Part shown: positions 46,781 through 59,900 of the stretch, piece after piece
How the letters are laid out: each line of letters starts with the position of its first letter
Position numbering within the stretch: position 1 is the first letter of the stretch
Assembly (NCBI GenBank): GCA_022695795.1
Contig: MU404072.1
Span: forward strand, 62,001-126,000
Reading direction: 5' to 3'
Length of the DNA: 64,000 nucleotides
From: Biscogniauxia marginata
Lineage: Eukaryota; Ascomycota; Sordariomycetes; Xylariales; Xylariaceae
Notes under the pieces: model-generated
Told to the model about the DNA's origin: nothing
Databases searched by the model: none
Seen by the model: only the letters and a program-made list of their open reading frames with translations
Program-made: the position numbers and the translations under genes

Positions 46781-47189
46781 TACCACATAAGCGAGTAAAC
46801 GAAACAAGCTCGCGAACAAAATAGTTTTTTATATAAAATCGACTTTTTCGAAAATTTATAACTTTACATGTAAAAATCGGAAAACTCTCGAAACTTTTTT
46901 TCTAGTTATATAACTATATATTTTAACTAAAATAAAATTCAAAAAAATTAATATTAAAAAATACGAAAAGAAAACGCGTAAAAACTAAAATTATAACAAA
47001 ACGCACGGACCTTTTTATATATTTCTTTATATATTTCACTTTTTATTTTTTTGAATTTTATTTTAGTTAAACTATATAGTTATATAACTAGAAAAAAAGT
47101 TTTGAGAGTTTTCCGATTTTTACGTGTAAAGTTATAAATTTTCGAAAAAGTCGATTTTATATAAAAAACTATTTTGTTCGCAAGCTTGT

Positions 47190-47675
47190 TATTACAAACT
47201 AGATAATGTTAACAACAATTAACAAGGGTATTAAAATCGGATCATGAATGTTTTAATTTAATATAAGAAAATGATTTAACATCACGTAACGTGGATAAAG
47301 GTGAATAAGTCTCATTTAAGGTAATCTAGTACTATGAATAAAAGTGGATAAGTTTCATTCAAAGTAATTTAATACTATGAATAAAAATAAATAAGTCTTA
47401 TCTAGGCATATCCAACATACCACAAAAAAGAATTAATAAGTATAAATAAACTAGAATTTCCTATGTAATTAGTCTTTCGTTCTTTAGCTATTAATCTAAA
47501 ACTATAGTTACTTTTTAATACTATAGTAAAAATACCTTAAAACCTCTTTAACGAACATAACATCGTAAATTACTTAAACCAATCTTAACCCATTATTACC
47601 TTCAAATCAAGAAAACCTAATACGTATTTACTTATAAAGTCAATTAACTAGAAACACACAAAAAGGTTTATTATA
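47190..47675 (+). repeat. 5' LTR of the chromovirus
   Basis: 486 bp, aligning base for base in length with the 3' LTR. It starts TATTACAAAC where the 3' LTR has TGTTACGAAT, the kind of G-to-A change RIP makes. Its outer (5') half is only lightly mutated, while its inner half is heavily AT-shifted, ending AAGGTTTATTATA. Confidence 0.85.
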
Positions 47676-50359
47676 TTTTAATAGCTCTTTAATTAATGCT
47701 TAACATTAATTCAAGAAAAGGAACCCTCGGTCAAACCGTCCCAAGATAAGCATACCCCCTAAAACTAAAGAGCAATAAAAAAAACAAATAAAAAAACAAT
47801 AATTAATAAGCTCTTAAACGAAAGCTTTAGATTTTTTTACGATATAATAAAAAGATTTAAAAGAACCAACACAAAAGTTAATTACAGTTATAGCTAAAAA
47901 AGAGTCACAAGAAGACACCTTAAAAGCTCAGCAAAAAGAATTATCTAAAAAAGAAAAAAAAGAGAAAGAAAAAACACATAAAAAAAAACAAATAAGCAAA
48001 ATAACCCCTACCTCTTAAAAACAAATAACCGAAACTACTTTTAAATGATAACGACTTTAATAACTCAAACGACAAAAACAATATAATAACCCCTAATATA
48101 AAGGGTTTTAAACTAATTACACCTAACAAATATAATAAGTTAAGCGATCTAAAAAATTTTTTAATCTAAGCCGGAACCTATTTACGGTTTTATTATGAAA
48201 CGATTACCATTAAAAAATAGAAGGTTCTCATGATATCCCAGCTCCTCGTCGAAACTACCTTAACTTAGTTTCAACCAGTATTAAAAAATCATCTAGAAAA
48301 CGAATTAAACGCCTAAAAAGACACAAAAAAAGTCTTTAAGGATTACAAGGAGTTTAAAAAACAATTTAAGTCTATATTTAGTAATTTAATCTTTAAATAA
48401 TAAACTAAAGCTCGACTTTATAAAATACAATAAAACAAAAAGGCTTTAAACTACGCTATTAAATTTAAAAAACTCGCAAGTTAATTATAATTACTTATTA
48501 AAAACTTATATTATTTATTTTATCAAGAACTAAAAAACTATATAAAGAATAAGCTATACAAAATAAACCTATATAAAGAAAAAAACCCAAGAAAGTTTAA
48601 TAACTACGTTATAATAGTAATTACCATTAATAATAAAAACTTTAAACGGTACTTTAAAAAAAACGATATAACGAAAGAATAGCGATTAACTAAAAAGAGG
48701 AAATCATAAAAGCGGTACTAAAACTAAAAAAGGCACTAAAACCAAGTCAAACCCCATTAAAATCAACGTCACTTAAAAAAAGCAAAAGAAACGAGATAAA
48801 TCAACTATTAAGTATTTCAACTATAAAAAGAAAAAACATTATAAAAATAAGTGCCGAAGTCCTAAGAAACAAGAACTAAAAATAAAAGGGATTTTTTAAC
48901 CTAAGAAAAGAACTTTTAAAACGAGAGTTCATTTCGAAAATAACAAAAAAATAAATCAAGTATTTATTATTACCACTATTAAAACAAAGAAAAACGAAGA
49001 AATCCCTATAAAAGAAATTTATAAATATTATTAGGTTAATTATAAAAACTATTTAAAGAATAATTACTTATACCTAGGATATCTTACATTAAAACAAGCT
49101 AAATAAAGATATAATAAAAACGAATTATTATATAAGTATAATAATTATAAACTAAGATACGACCTAAGAATTAAGTTAAACCATAATAAGCTACATTAAA
49201 GTCATTATAACGACGACAAATGTAAAACCCACTAAGGAAAAAGCCAACATAACAACTTAAACTAAAGGTTTTATATAAATAATAACTATAATATCTATTA
49301 AAGCTTAAGAAAATATATATCGTTACATTAAAGCTTTTATATTAACAACACTTATTAAGTACATAAAAGTTTTAAAAACAAAGCCGGTTACTATCCCTAA
49401 AAACCAGAAAATAATAACACGAAAGAAAATAAATATATTTATAACAACATTCCACGATAGCCACATTACCTTAAAGTATGTTATTTTCACCCAAGTTCCG
49501 AAAGAAATAACGAAGTAATTACTAAAAGTTGCATATATTACACCTTAATACTATGCGACGTACATAACTTACTCGAAGCGGGTTTCGAAAAAAACGAAGT
49601 TAAAAACGAGTTATAAGAATTATAAAAAGGATTATATTTTCTATAATGGCTCGAAGAACGAGTTAAATATAACACCAGTTTATTCGGCTTAATAGGAAAA
49701 CACTTAATAAAACAATAAATAAAAATATGTATAATTAAACTAAGCTATAAACAAATCGTTAAAGCATACCTCAAAAAAAAGGGAAAGTTTCTAAAAATCA
49801 ATATAAACTTATAAAGAAATATTAAGTTACTTTTAATAAACGAACTCAAGAATTATACACTTTAATTAAAAATAATTTAAAACCTTAAGAAATTTTAAGT
49901 CAATAAAAAAACAAACTTAAGTTATAAAAAGGCCCTCGAAAAAGAATTAAAGTTTTAATATGCAAGGTTTTATATAAAAAATAGACCTTTTACCCCTTAC
50001 TACGTAAAGAATAATTAAAAGAACTATTTAAATAATGATTACTAGAAACACGCTTTTATGAAAGCCTAAGAATGGAAGGACATCCAGGTTATAACAACTT
50101 AAAGAAACTTAAAAGAGAAAAGGCGTGGAAAACTAAAAAACGGCAAAGGCTCTTGCTAATAAGGCAGCGAAAAGCCATAAATAACAAGTCCTTATATGAA
50201 ATATAATCGGGACTTAATAATACTATTAAAACCAGGGTTAAATATAATAAAAAAGAGTATAAAGCCCTTATAAACTTAGAAGTAAACAAAAACTATATTT
50301 CAATTAAAATAACTTAAAAAAACAAAATACTATAAATATATAAACAAAGTTTATATTAA

Positions 50360-50555
50360 TGTTAGTAGGTACGTACGTATGTAAAAGCAAATAACAATAG
50401 ACGATATGAAAGATAAGGGTGAGACTAGTGTAATATTGATGTCTAAGGAGGGAAAAGTCTACCTGAGTTGTGCTGCCGAAGGCAGCCTATTTATACTTAA
50501 AGAATGTACTAGTTTCTGTGCGGGGACATAGCCCTTGTCTGTCAACCAACCATCA
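50360..50555. mobile_element. 196-bp solo LTR nested in the chromovirus, ATTAA target duplication
   Basis: A GC-richer island inside the degraded element starts TGTTAGTAGGTACGT and ends CAACCAACCATCA, giving TG...CA ends. It is flanked by identical ATTAA (50355-50359 and 50556-50560). A TATA-like CCTATTTATACT lies near 50489. Size and composition resemble the solo LTR at 14972-15146, but the sequence is different. The target duplication itself is an AT-only word, consistent with insertion after the host element had become AT-rich. Confidence 0.8.
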
Positions 50556-53500
50556 ATTAATTATAAAACTTTAAAGAATATATATTTAGTTACGAGAATA
50601 ACAAAGTGTTAAAAGAAACAATCCCTCTCTTAGTAACCATTTAAGGACATTTTAAACAAGTCATTTTTAATATTACATATATATTAAGTCACGATATAAT
50701 ACTAGAAATGAATTAGTTTAAAAAAAGTAATTTACGAATAAATTTCAAAATAAACACGTTTTATTAAGATTAAAAATAAGAGGAGTTAACCATTACGAAT
50801 TACGAAATAAGTATCGCAAATAACTTTAAAAAAACGAATATAAAAACAAAATATATCGCTTATATAATTCGAGTAACTAAGCTTAAAAATCTAACGAAAA
50901 AAGTACCACGCGAGTACCTCCATTTCTATAAATTATTTAAAGATAAAACAAAAAAAGAATTACTAAAACATAACCAATAAAATCACTAAATTTACTTTAA
51001 AAAAATAACCAAGATTATTCCTAATATATCTTATAAATCAAGAAAAATAAAAAGCACTATAAAAAAATTTAAAAAGATTTTAATAAAAAATATATTTAAA
51101 AATTAAAATCCTCGTTAAAATACCCAATAATTATAATATTTAAAGTCGATAAAAACAAAAAATAACATATTAATAAAAAAAGAAACCTAATATAACGACG
51201 AATAATTGATTACTAACATTTCAATAAAATAACTAAGAAAAACGAATACTTGTTACCATTAATGAAACTTATAAAAAGATAAATCAACAAAGCTTAAATC
51301 TTTATAGTATTAAACCTTCGCGATAAATATTATATAATTAAAATGGCCAAAAAACATAAATAATATACCGCATTCCGAACGATATATAAACATTATAAAT
51401 ATAAAGTTATATCATTTAGACTTATTAATATACTTACTACATTTTAATATATAATCATAATGATTCTTCGCAAGTTTCTAAATAAATTTATATTTATTTA
51501 TTTAAACGATATATTAATTTACTTAAAAAGCGAGAAAAAATATAAAAAACATATAAAACAAGTGTTAAAAGCCTTAAAAAAAGTAAACCTATTTATTTAT
51601 CCAACTAAAAATAAATAGCATATTAAAAAACTAAATTATCTAAGATTTATAATAAATCTAGAAAAAATCCGCATTTAAAAAGGGAAAATAGTAATAATCA
51701 AGAATTAACCGGAACCTAAGAATATCACAAACGTATACGCATTTTTTGGTTTTATTAACTACGTTAAATAACTCATTAAAGATTTCGGGCGTATCGCTAA
51801 ACCATTAACAGAATTAATTACCTTAACGAAAACAAAAAAGGCTTTTCATTTTATTAAAAAAGCTAGACAGGCTTTTCAGCAATTAAAAGAAGTTATAACT
51901 AATAAGGTTATATATAAACTTTTAAACGAAAATAAAAAGAAACAATTAAGGATAAACGCCTTAGATTTCGCTATTAAAATAGTTCTAGAACAATTAAAAG
52001 ATAATAAAAAATAGTACCTAGTCGCATACTTATTTAAAGCATTACATAGTACTAAATTAAACTATTAAATTTATAATAAGGAACTATTAATAGTTATTAA
52101 AGTATTAAAGAAATAAGAACTATGGCTTAATAAAACTAAGGAACCTATTAATATATATTTAAACCACAAAAACCTTACACGATTTATAACAACATAAACG
52201 CTTAATTAAAAACACGAGCGTTAAATAATTTTCTTGTTTAATTTTAATTTTAAAATCCAGCACATTAAGAAAAAGGAAAATATCCAAATAAATCTTTTTA
52301 GCAAAAAAAGAGATTATAAATCAAAAATCAATAAAAAATATTTAAATGTTTAAACGACAAAATAACGAATCAATTATATTAGTTTATATATAAATTAATA
52401 TAAGAAACTAAAAACAACGTTTCAAGGAAAATTACAATTAAAAAGAAAAATAATTATAATTTTAATAAGGATTTAATAACGAACTTCTTTTATATAAAGA
52501 AAAAGTATATATATTAGAACAAATATAAAACGAATTCGTTAAAGAATTTCACGAACACCCTTTACACGGCTACCAAGGAATCTTTAAAACAATAAAACGA
52601 CTTTAAAAAGAATTCGACTTTCTAAAAATACGATAAACAATTAAAAGAATTATAAAGAATTATAATATCTATAATAAGGCTAAAACATTACGATATAAAC
52701 CATATAAATTATTATAATTAACCTAAATACCTAATAAAGCATGGCACATAATTACATTGGATTTCGTAGTGAAACTCCTAAAGTCAAAAGATCTTATTAT
52801 AAGAGTACCTTATAACAATATATAAGTAATTATTAATAGACTTATAAAATATGCCTACTTCCTACCATTTAACGAATTAAGCACAGTAAAATAACTAGCT
52901 TTTAATTTCTTAAGAAAATACGTTAATAAATATAAACTATTAAAACGCATTATTTTAAATAAAGATAAGTTATTTACTTTAAAATTTTAGATAAATCTAA
53001 TAAAACAAATAAAAGTTAAATAAAAGTTATTTATAATATATTGCTCTTAAATAAATAAACAAATAAAAAACTAAACTAAACAATAAAATAATATCTATAA
53101 AGTTATATCAACTAAAAAATAAATAATTAAATAAAATTATTACTAATAACCTAAATAACATATAACACTTCGGTTAATAAGGATATAAAAATATCACTAT
53201 ATAAAGCAATATACAAGCAAAAAACGGAAATCTAAAGATAATTAATCGAACTTATAAAAGCACTAAAAGTTAAAACAAAAGCCTTAAAAGTAAAAGTACT
53301 ATTTGAAAAAGTCTAAGCAGTATAATAACGGCTATAAAAAGAATTATAATTCATTTAAGACAAAATAACAAAGTATTATAATAAAAAAAATTAAAAAACC
53401 AATTCTTAAAAAAAGAGATATAATTTACTTATTTCGCTAATAACAAAGTGTAATATTAAAAACACCCTAAATTAAAACAAAACGATTTAACGAAAAACTT

Positions 53501-54504
53501 AAGTTTAAAAAATTAAAACCATATAAGATTAAAAAGGTTATTTCAAAAGTTAATTATAAGTTAATACTATTAAAAAGATCTAAAATATATTTTATATTTC
53601 ATGTTTTACTTTTAAAACTAATATTAAATAACATTATACTAAAAAACCAACTAAAATTTAAAAAAAACCTTAATAAATACGAAATAAAAAAAATACTAAA
53701 TTTAAAACAGGTTAAAAGTTAATTATAATATTTCGTTAAATAAGAAGGTTACCCACCCGAGGAAAACACTTAAAAACCACTTAAACACTTAAAGAACCTA
53801 ACAAATGAACTTACGAGTTTTCATCACTAAAACCCAGATCGCCTAGAAAGGTCCGAGGATCCAAGTCGTGATTTAATTATAATTAATTAAAAGAGGGGAC
53901 AGCCTCAAAAGCAACTTTAACTTATTTAACTAAAAACTATTATTTAGCTTAAAAACGCTTTTATTCTTCTTTAAGGCGTTCTTACTTCTTTAACTTATCT
54001 AGATTCTAAAAACCACATTATAATATCTTTAAATCCTTTTTTTTTAATAATTCCTTTTAACGACAAAGCCTCCAAATACGCGAAATGAACTCCGACATTT
54101 ATAATTACATCTTAAATATAGCTTTGGCCATTTATTTTAAAGATGCTTTCACCTCTCACTCCCGCGAAGACAAACACGCTTTTTTCGCGTCAAGACGATA
54201 AAATGCGTTTAACGGAATACTCGTTCCGTTATACCGACGGTTATGAAGAATATATTCACTACATTTCTTTAACGCCTTTAAAGCTATAACGTATTTTAAA
54301 CCATAATTAAAGCAATAAAAACAAGGCATAGTATCAATATTAAAACCAGTTTTAAAAATGCGACCGAAAAGTTTTTCATGTCCTTTTTTCTGGTTAACGC
54401 ACCGACGTTTAATAACCTAAATATCTAATATAGTAATATAAAGAAGTTAATTTACAAAGAAAAAAAAGATCTTTAAAACAAAGATTTTTAAAAGGAAAAA
54501 ATAA

Positions 54505-54990
54505 TGTTACGAATTAAATAATATTAATAATAATTAACAAGGGTATTAAAATTAAATTATAAATGTTCCGATTTAATATAAGAAAATAATTTAACATTAT
54601 ATGACGTAAATAAAGATAAATAAGTTTTATTTAAAGTAATTTAATATTATAAATAAAAATAAATAAGTCTCATTCAAGGTAATTTAATATTATAAATAAA
54701 AATAAATAAATCTTATTTAAACATATTTAACATACCACAAAAAAGAATTAATAAGTATAAATAAACTGGAATTTCTTATGTAATTAGTTTTTCGTTTTTT
54801 AGCTATTAATTTAAGACTATAGTCACTCTTTAATACTATAGTGAAAGTACCTTGAAACCTCTCTAACGAACATAACATCGTGAATTACTTAAACCAATCT
54901 TAACCCACTATTACCTTCAAATCAAGAAAACCTAGTACGTACTCACCTGTGAAGTCAGCTGACTAGGAACACACAGGGAGGTTCGTCACA
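54505..54990 (+). repeat. 3' LTR of the chromovirus
   Basis: 486 bp, from TGTTACGAAT to GGAGGTTCGTCACA. The inner (5') half is heavily AT-shifted, while the last 200 bases keep normal composition (GTCAGCTGACTAGGAACACA). That is the opposite pattern to the 5' LTR. Confidence 0.9.
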
Positions 54991-55017
54991 CTTGTTTCGT
55001 TTACTTGCTTGTGTGGT

Positions 55018-55020
<3 letters not shown>

Positions 55021-55052
<32 letters not shown>
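55021..55052. repeat. (AAT)n microsatellite
   Basis: About ten tandem AAT units directly outside the right end of the long-TIR element. Confidence 0.9.
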
Positions 55053-55053
<1 letters not shown>

Positions 55054-55877
55054 TATAATTATTTAAAACATATTAATATTAATTATAAAACGTAATTAAT
55101 AATGTTATTTTCATTATAAATTATCGATTATTTAAATTTAAGAAGATTACTTAATTATACTTAATAATTTATATATTTCTTTTAAAGATAGCTATATTTA
55201 AATTTTCTTTACGAGTTTATCGTCTTATGATTAATTATCTTCTGTATTTTACAAATTGTCAGGTAGCAAGACATGCTGATATCCGGTTTATGAACTATAC
55301 ATAGTATACTTACATTATAGTCCTTAGGAAATTAGTGATATAGAAACCCAGAATTTCAGTATCTTTGGAGACTAGTAATCATATAACAGCTTAATCATTA
55401 TGTGAATTAGACCTCGGAATCCGGTATGGTAATTGTGCTAGGGTTCAACATAGCACGATGTCTTCCTCTTAGATTCACCATTCCATTGCCTCACTCTGCA
55501 TGATGCCATGCAGGTAGAAGTCTGCCAAGACCTTCCACTCAACCCCTTTTCCCATCTCGCTGCCCTTTCCTCTGACCACTAAAGGCGTATTACATCCCTT
55601 CAGGATGCGGCGATGTCACCTGCCAGCTCCTCAGTATTCGTTACTGTACTCATAAACCCGCGCTTCGATGTGGCTAGCTTTTATATTACGCAGACGCGGT
55701 GTTGATGCATCAGTACCTTGTGAAGCTTCACAACGCCGACTATCTCAGCTAACTCCGCTCCGCTCCAATCAACGCCCCAGGAGTACTCCGACTGGTCACC
55801 CCCCGGACAAGGATGCCGGAATCGGCATTCAGTCTCAAAAACTGGACACACCACTCAATCACGTCGCTGCTGGCTAT

Positions 55878-56110
55878 TTACCATGGATCATTGTAGGCTA
55901 GAATATTACCATAGGCCTCTATCATGACAGGCGTTGTGAGCAGCGCCCCAAAGCCGTTGTCGTGAATGCCACTACCTAAAATCTCTCCATAGTCTCTGTG
56001 GCCGTCTACTAGACTATACCAGATATCCATGGCTGTAGTTGTGGTCGTACCGGAGGGGCTTGTAGGATCAGAATAGACAGGTATAGATGATGAAACTAGT
56101 GATCGGCAAG
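55878..56110 (-). pseudogene. orphan open segment, possible gene fragment
   Basis: A minus-strand frame of roughly 75 codons without an early ATG reads AMDIWYSLVDGHRDYGEIL, then GSGIHDNGFGALLTTPVMIE and AYGNILAYNDPW before a TAA. The residue mix looks protein-like, with aromatic and Gly/Asp turns, unlike the surrounding noise. I do not recognise it. It may be an exon or a relic. Confidence 0.25.
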
Positions 56111-56592
56111 ACGCCTATGTCACTCCCAAGCTATCAAAACGATCGATAAGGAAAACCTTTAGAGGACAGAGAATTACGCTCGTTATCAATTACACAGACG
56201 TCAGCCGCAGGTAGAGCCGTCAGTCAAGAAGGAAGTTTCATGGAGTGTGAGGACGTTCGTAGAGGTTTCATGGCGCCCGTCGGGGATCTAGGATGGTATG
56301 GATGACTCGATCGTGGCGCGGAGCAGATAGTTGAGAGAACTACTCTCTTTGATTCTCATAAGAATGAAGTAATGATATACATTGAGGAATTATCCTATGT
56401 AGGTAAGTCTAATCCGAGAAACTATGCGTTGTGGCAAGAGCCCCTAGAGACCATAAATAAGCCTTGTCGAGCGGGTCGGTCGAGATGGAGTGGTTAAGTC
56501 TAAGAATTTGGAGTAGTTCGGGCTAGTCAGCCACTGGCTAGCTTTTGGGATTAGTCTAGTATTGCCGATGGCGTAGAGGTAGCTACCAGTGT

Positions 56593-56937
56593 CTAGCATA
56601 AAGGGGAGGAAATCATCCATGATGGTTCTAGTATGGATCCTATTGAGGTTGGTAGCTCTTTAAACACAGAATCACTAAGAGATGGTATCACTAGAACATT
56701 CTCGGGTGCCCAGAATTCAATATTTGAAGGAATAACAGCTGCATGACGCTCTGGGCGAAAGTAATTATTTTGTATCTCATCACTTTCCGTAATTAGCTCT
56801 ACGACTCGTATGACTTGATACCTATACAAAGCCCTGTTTCCGAATAGAATCGGGGTGAGGTCCTGCCTGTGTCTATCTCTTGGATTATATACACCCTCGT
56901 ATAGTAACGGCGATAAACAATAGTATGGATCGCTCAT
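56593..56937 (-). CDS. hypothetical protein, 114 aa
   Basis: The longest frame in the right end. I prefer the internal start MSDPYYCLSPLLYEG over the upstream ATG at 56955 only because of its protein-like sequence. It contains NIEFWAPENVLVIPSLSDSV and ends with ILEPSWMISSPLC. There is no signal peptide, membrane segment or known motif. It could be an exon of a larger gene or a relic. No neighbour supports a function. Confidence 0.3.
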   Translation of the reverse strand: MSDPYYCLSPLLYEGVYNPRDRHRQDLTPILFGNRALYRYQVIRVVELITESDEIQNNYFRPERHAAVIPSNIEFWAPENVLVIPSLSDSVFKELPTSIGSILEPSWMISSPLC

Positions 56938-59900
56938 TATGCCCCTTTGCCGCAAACGTTTGGGTTATCACGGAGCGTGTTGGTTAGACGGACGACCCCA
57001 TTCTAGGATTAATAATTGCTAAATGGGGTAACAAGGAGATCTAGCCCAATATTAGTGTTTGCTTCTTTTGGACTTAACTACACGATAAGCATCTAAGCTT
57101 TGGGAAAGACTTATTTTCGGGTTTTAAATCCTCCAGTTTGGGAGCTTCTATGCCACGTAGGCATTATTTGTATGTAAATAGGGCCCAATAATCCACGATT
57201 AAAGGTACGTTCGGGTGTATCTCTCATGTAATGTTGGTGAGTAGTTTATAAATGCAGCAAATAAACTCTCTTCTTTAACTAACATGCTACTATAGATTTA
57301 GTCCAAATGTATTTCTTAATGTGACAAACGATAAACAAATAAACTGTTTAATTGCCATATCAATATTTTGAACTAGTTTTCCTCTATCTCAATTATCTTA
57401 CTTCTGACATTTATATTGAGCTCCAAACTTTCGGTAGTCAATGGTTCAGCCGCTGGAATACCGTCATATATTGGCAATAGCGGCCACCAATTTTACGGTT
57501 ATGTCGACAAGAACATCAACATGTGGAACATCTACACTATTCAGCTAGTCGAGTGGGGAAACGACGGGATACCGAGGGGCTGCACACCGAGATTTCTAGC
57601 ACAGGTACGGTGGTAGTGCCGAGCCGAGATCTTAGACCAGGCCTACGACGAAGTTCAGGCGAACATACACGATACGGAAGTTAGTTTCCGGATAACAAAG
57701 GGGATTGTATCGGAGCCGTAATGCGCCACGGAGGCGATCCAATTTGCGAGTGAAGCGGAGCATAAGTCGGAAAAGATTGACTGCATCGTCTAGCAGACTG
57801 CTGGACTTCGAAACTGCAGTTCTCACGAGGTCCGAGTGGTTATAATCCCGACAAAAATGGAATAAGTTAGCATAAGCTCATATTGTTTCTTGTGCTGAGA
57901 GCGTAATACGAAAAAAATCATATTTTATTTGATGGAACAGACTTCATTCCATCCTGTGCTCTATGAAAATTGTGGTCCTGCGAAAAAGCGGTGTCGTTAG
58001 TCTTCGTGGTCCGTTTGGAAGATGCAATACTAGATAGGAGAGCCAGTTGATCGCCTATTTCTCACGTAGTTGTGATGACATGTGCATGCACGCACATATT
58101 TAAGGTCTCGAGCCATGTCTCAATATTAACAGATGAAATATAGTAGTCCTTGTTTCACCCAGGGCCAATAATATAGTCTGACGGAAGGGCATACAAAATA
58201 CTAAGTCCTTATAAACAGGATACTCACACATCATACACAACAATATTCTTCAAACATGCATAATCAGGTTTCAAGCACTTAAGTATGAACATTTGCTAGT
58301 AATAAATTCTATGGTCGTATAAATCCTCATGCTTAGTCTCTGCATGCGTGTATATCATGACGTACCCATACGACTTTTATAATTAGAGTTCCTATACAAA
58401 TCGCTGATACCTCCTAGCGGCAATGACAGTTTTAAGAAGGCATGTTGAATTTCACGGATATTTGACTAATGTCTTGGAAAGTTAAAATTCACATTCTAGG
58501 TGTTGTGAAGATCTAAGAGCTTCAACGCAGATGTCGTCCACTACCATGTACAAGAAATCTATTCTCGACTTTACTTCTGTGCCGAGATTGGCCATTCAAG
58601 TTGCATTTAGCTGTCCTTTATACGGACGTGTGGCTACGAGAACTCTACGCTTATTTAAGGACCATGGGTAAGTACAAGTTCTGTCGTTCGTTAAGTTGCG
58701 AAAACACAAAGACCTGATGATCTGGGTGGGATAGGGGTATTTTCATGGAGAGGCACCTATTGTGTCAGCATCATCCTTCCATCAATGCCATGCATGTCAT
58801 CATCGAGGCTTGGAGCTTGCGTGAACTCTCTAACCCAGTCCTATGGTTTGTCTGCTCATGATTTCAAAAGCTTATAATTTTGCAACCAAGGCTATGGATC
58901 ACGCTAATCCATGTATGTCTCTATACCTGAACTTCATACGGCCCTCTCAGGGGCACTTAATTATTACTTTACTAATCGAGCCTCCTATGCTGCCCCTTTC
59001 CCCAATATGTCTTAATTTTGAACCTCACATGATTATCAGAGGAGTGTGATTAAAGAAACATGTTGTCTACAAGCTGGACGACGCCTGTGCTAGTCTGCTC
59101 GCATATTTTAGTCTCAATACTAAAATGTGACTCGCGGCCATGTTAGAGAGAGAGGTAAGGGAAGTAAGTACATATGTGTAGGTGACGGATAGAGCCGCAT
59201 CATCCACCTGTGTGAGACATACTCCGATACAGTGCAACGCAACCGTCTAGAAGGGGGGGGGGCCGCCCAAGATCACCAACAGCCTGGGTCAGATGTTCAG
59301 GGCTAACTGGATTGGAGTGCGTACCGTGTCTACCTGCCGATCCTTCTGGGGTCATCACGGCGGAAAGTTTCCTCGAGGGTTTGCCGCCAGAGAGAAAGGA
59401 CGTGTGTGGGGATCGTCCCCGAGCATCTGACCTCTTCGTCATCCCGCATCGTTCTGGAAAAATTCCCCGGGGGTCGACCCAACCAATACTCAAGGAGCCG
59501 AGAAACCAAAGAAAATAAGTGGATGCTGAGTGCGAAGTTCACCCGCGATGGGGGAAAGGCGTGGAGTCTTTCTCGATGCAAAATGCAAAGCACCCTGGAT
59601 GGGTTGCCCTACCATTCGCCACTACAACGACGCACAATGGACACTAAAATCGGCTTCGTTCCATTAAAAGATAACTATGCTTCGTTTTATGCACATGTGT
59701 CTGGGTATGTGTGTATCTAGGTGCGGGCTTTTCCTCGTCGTAACTTCTCGCCGAGTTAGTGAAGAGAATCTATTGATTTAACCTATGCCCTCTCGTGCAC
59801 CCTCTGCTGTACCGGCCGTCTTCTCCACCATTTTAAGCTTTTTCGGAGCAAAAAACTAGGACTAAACAATGTCAGGGACAACGGCTTGTATAACTAAAAC

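Larger units (their letters stand above)
47190..54990 (+). mobile_element. complete but RIP-like degraded Ty3/gypsy chromovirus
   Basis: Two LTRs of equal length (486 bp, 47190-47675 and 54505-54990) are flanked by the 5-bp direct repeat CTTGT (47185-47189 and 54991-54995). In plus orientation, stop-filled frames still show a gag region with a zinc-knuckle trace HYKNKC near 48.85 kb, reverse transcriptase (NDILIY near 51.5 kb, preceded by LDLRD and TAFRT), RNase H (VAYLFKALHSTKLNY and NHKNL near 52.1 kb), integrase (HEHPLHGYQGI near 52.55 kb and LDFVVKLLKSKD near 52.77 kb) and a C-terminal chromodomain trace (YEIKKIL and EGYPPEENT near 53.68-53.77 kb). The order RT-RH-IN-chromodomain identifies a chromovirus. 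No product can be made. Extreme AT bias with TGG-to-stop changes fits RIP. Confidence 0.92.
46781..55018. mobile_element. long-TIR MITE-like element interrupted by a gypsy retrotransposon
   Basis: Outer ends TACCACATAAGCGAGTAAAC (46781) and the inverse TTTACTTGCTTGTGTGGTA (ending 55018) frame an element whose arms of about 190 bases mirror each other between 46781-46980 and 47035-47189. The retrotransposon at 47190-54990 lies between the two sides of the right arm, with CTTGT duplicated on each side. Removing the insert restores the arm. Both ends show TA, compatible with a TA target. It is the same family as element C at 14440-14866, and also lacks an ORF. Confidence 0.75.

Noticed and set aside
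47941..50289. Hydrophobic minus-strand frames inside the chromovirus
   Set aside because: Phe/Leu-rich translations of the antisense of AT-saturated DNA; the element is coded on the plus strand.
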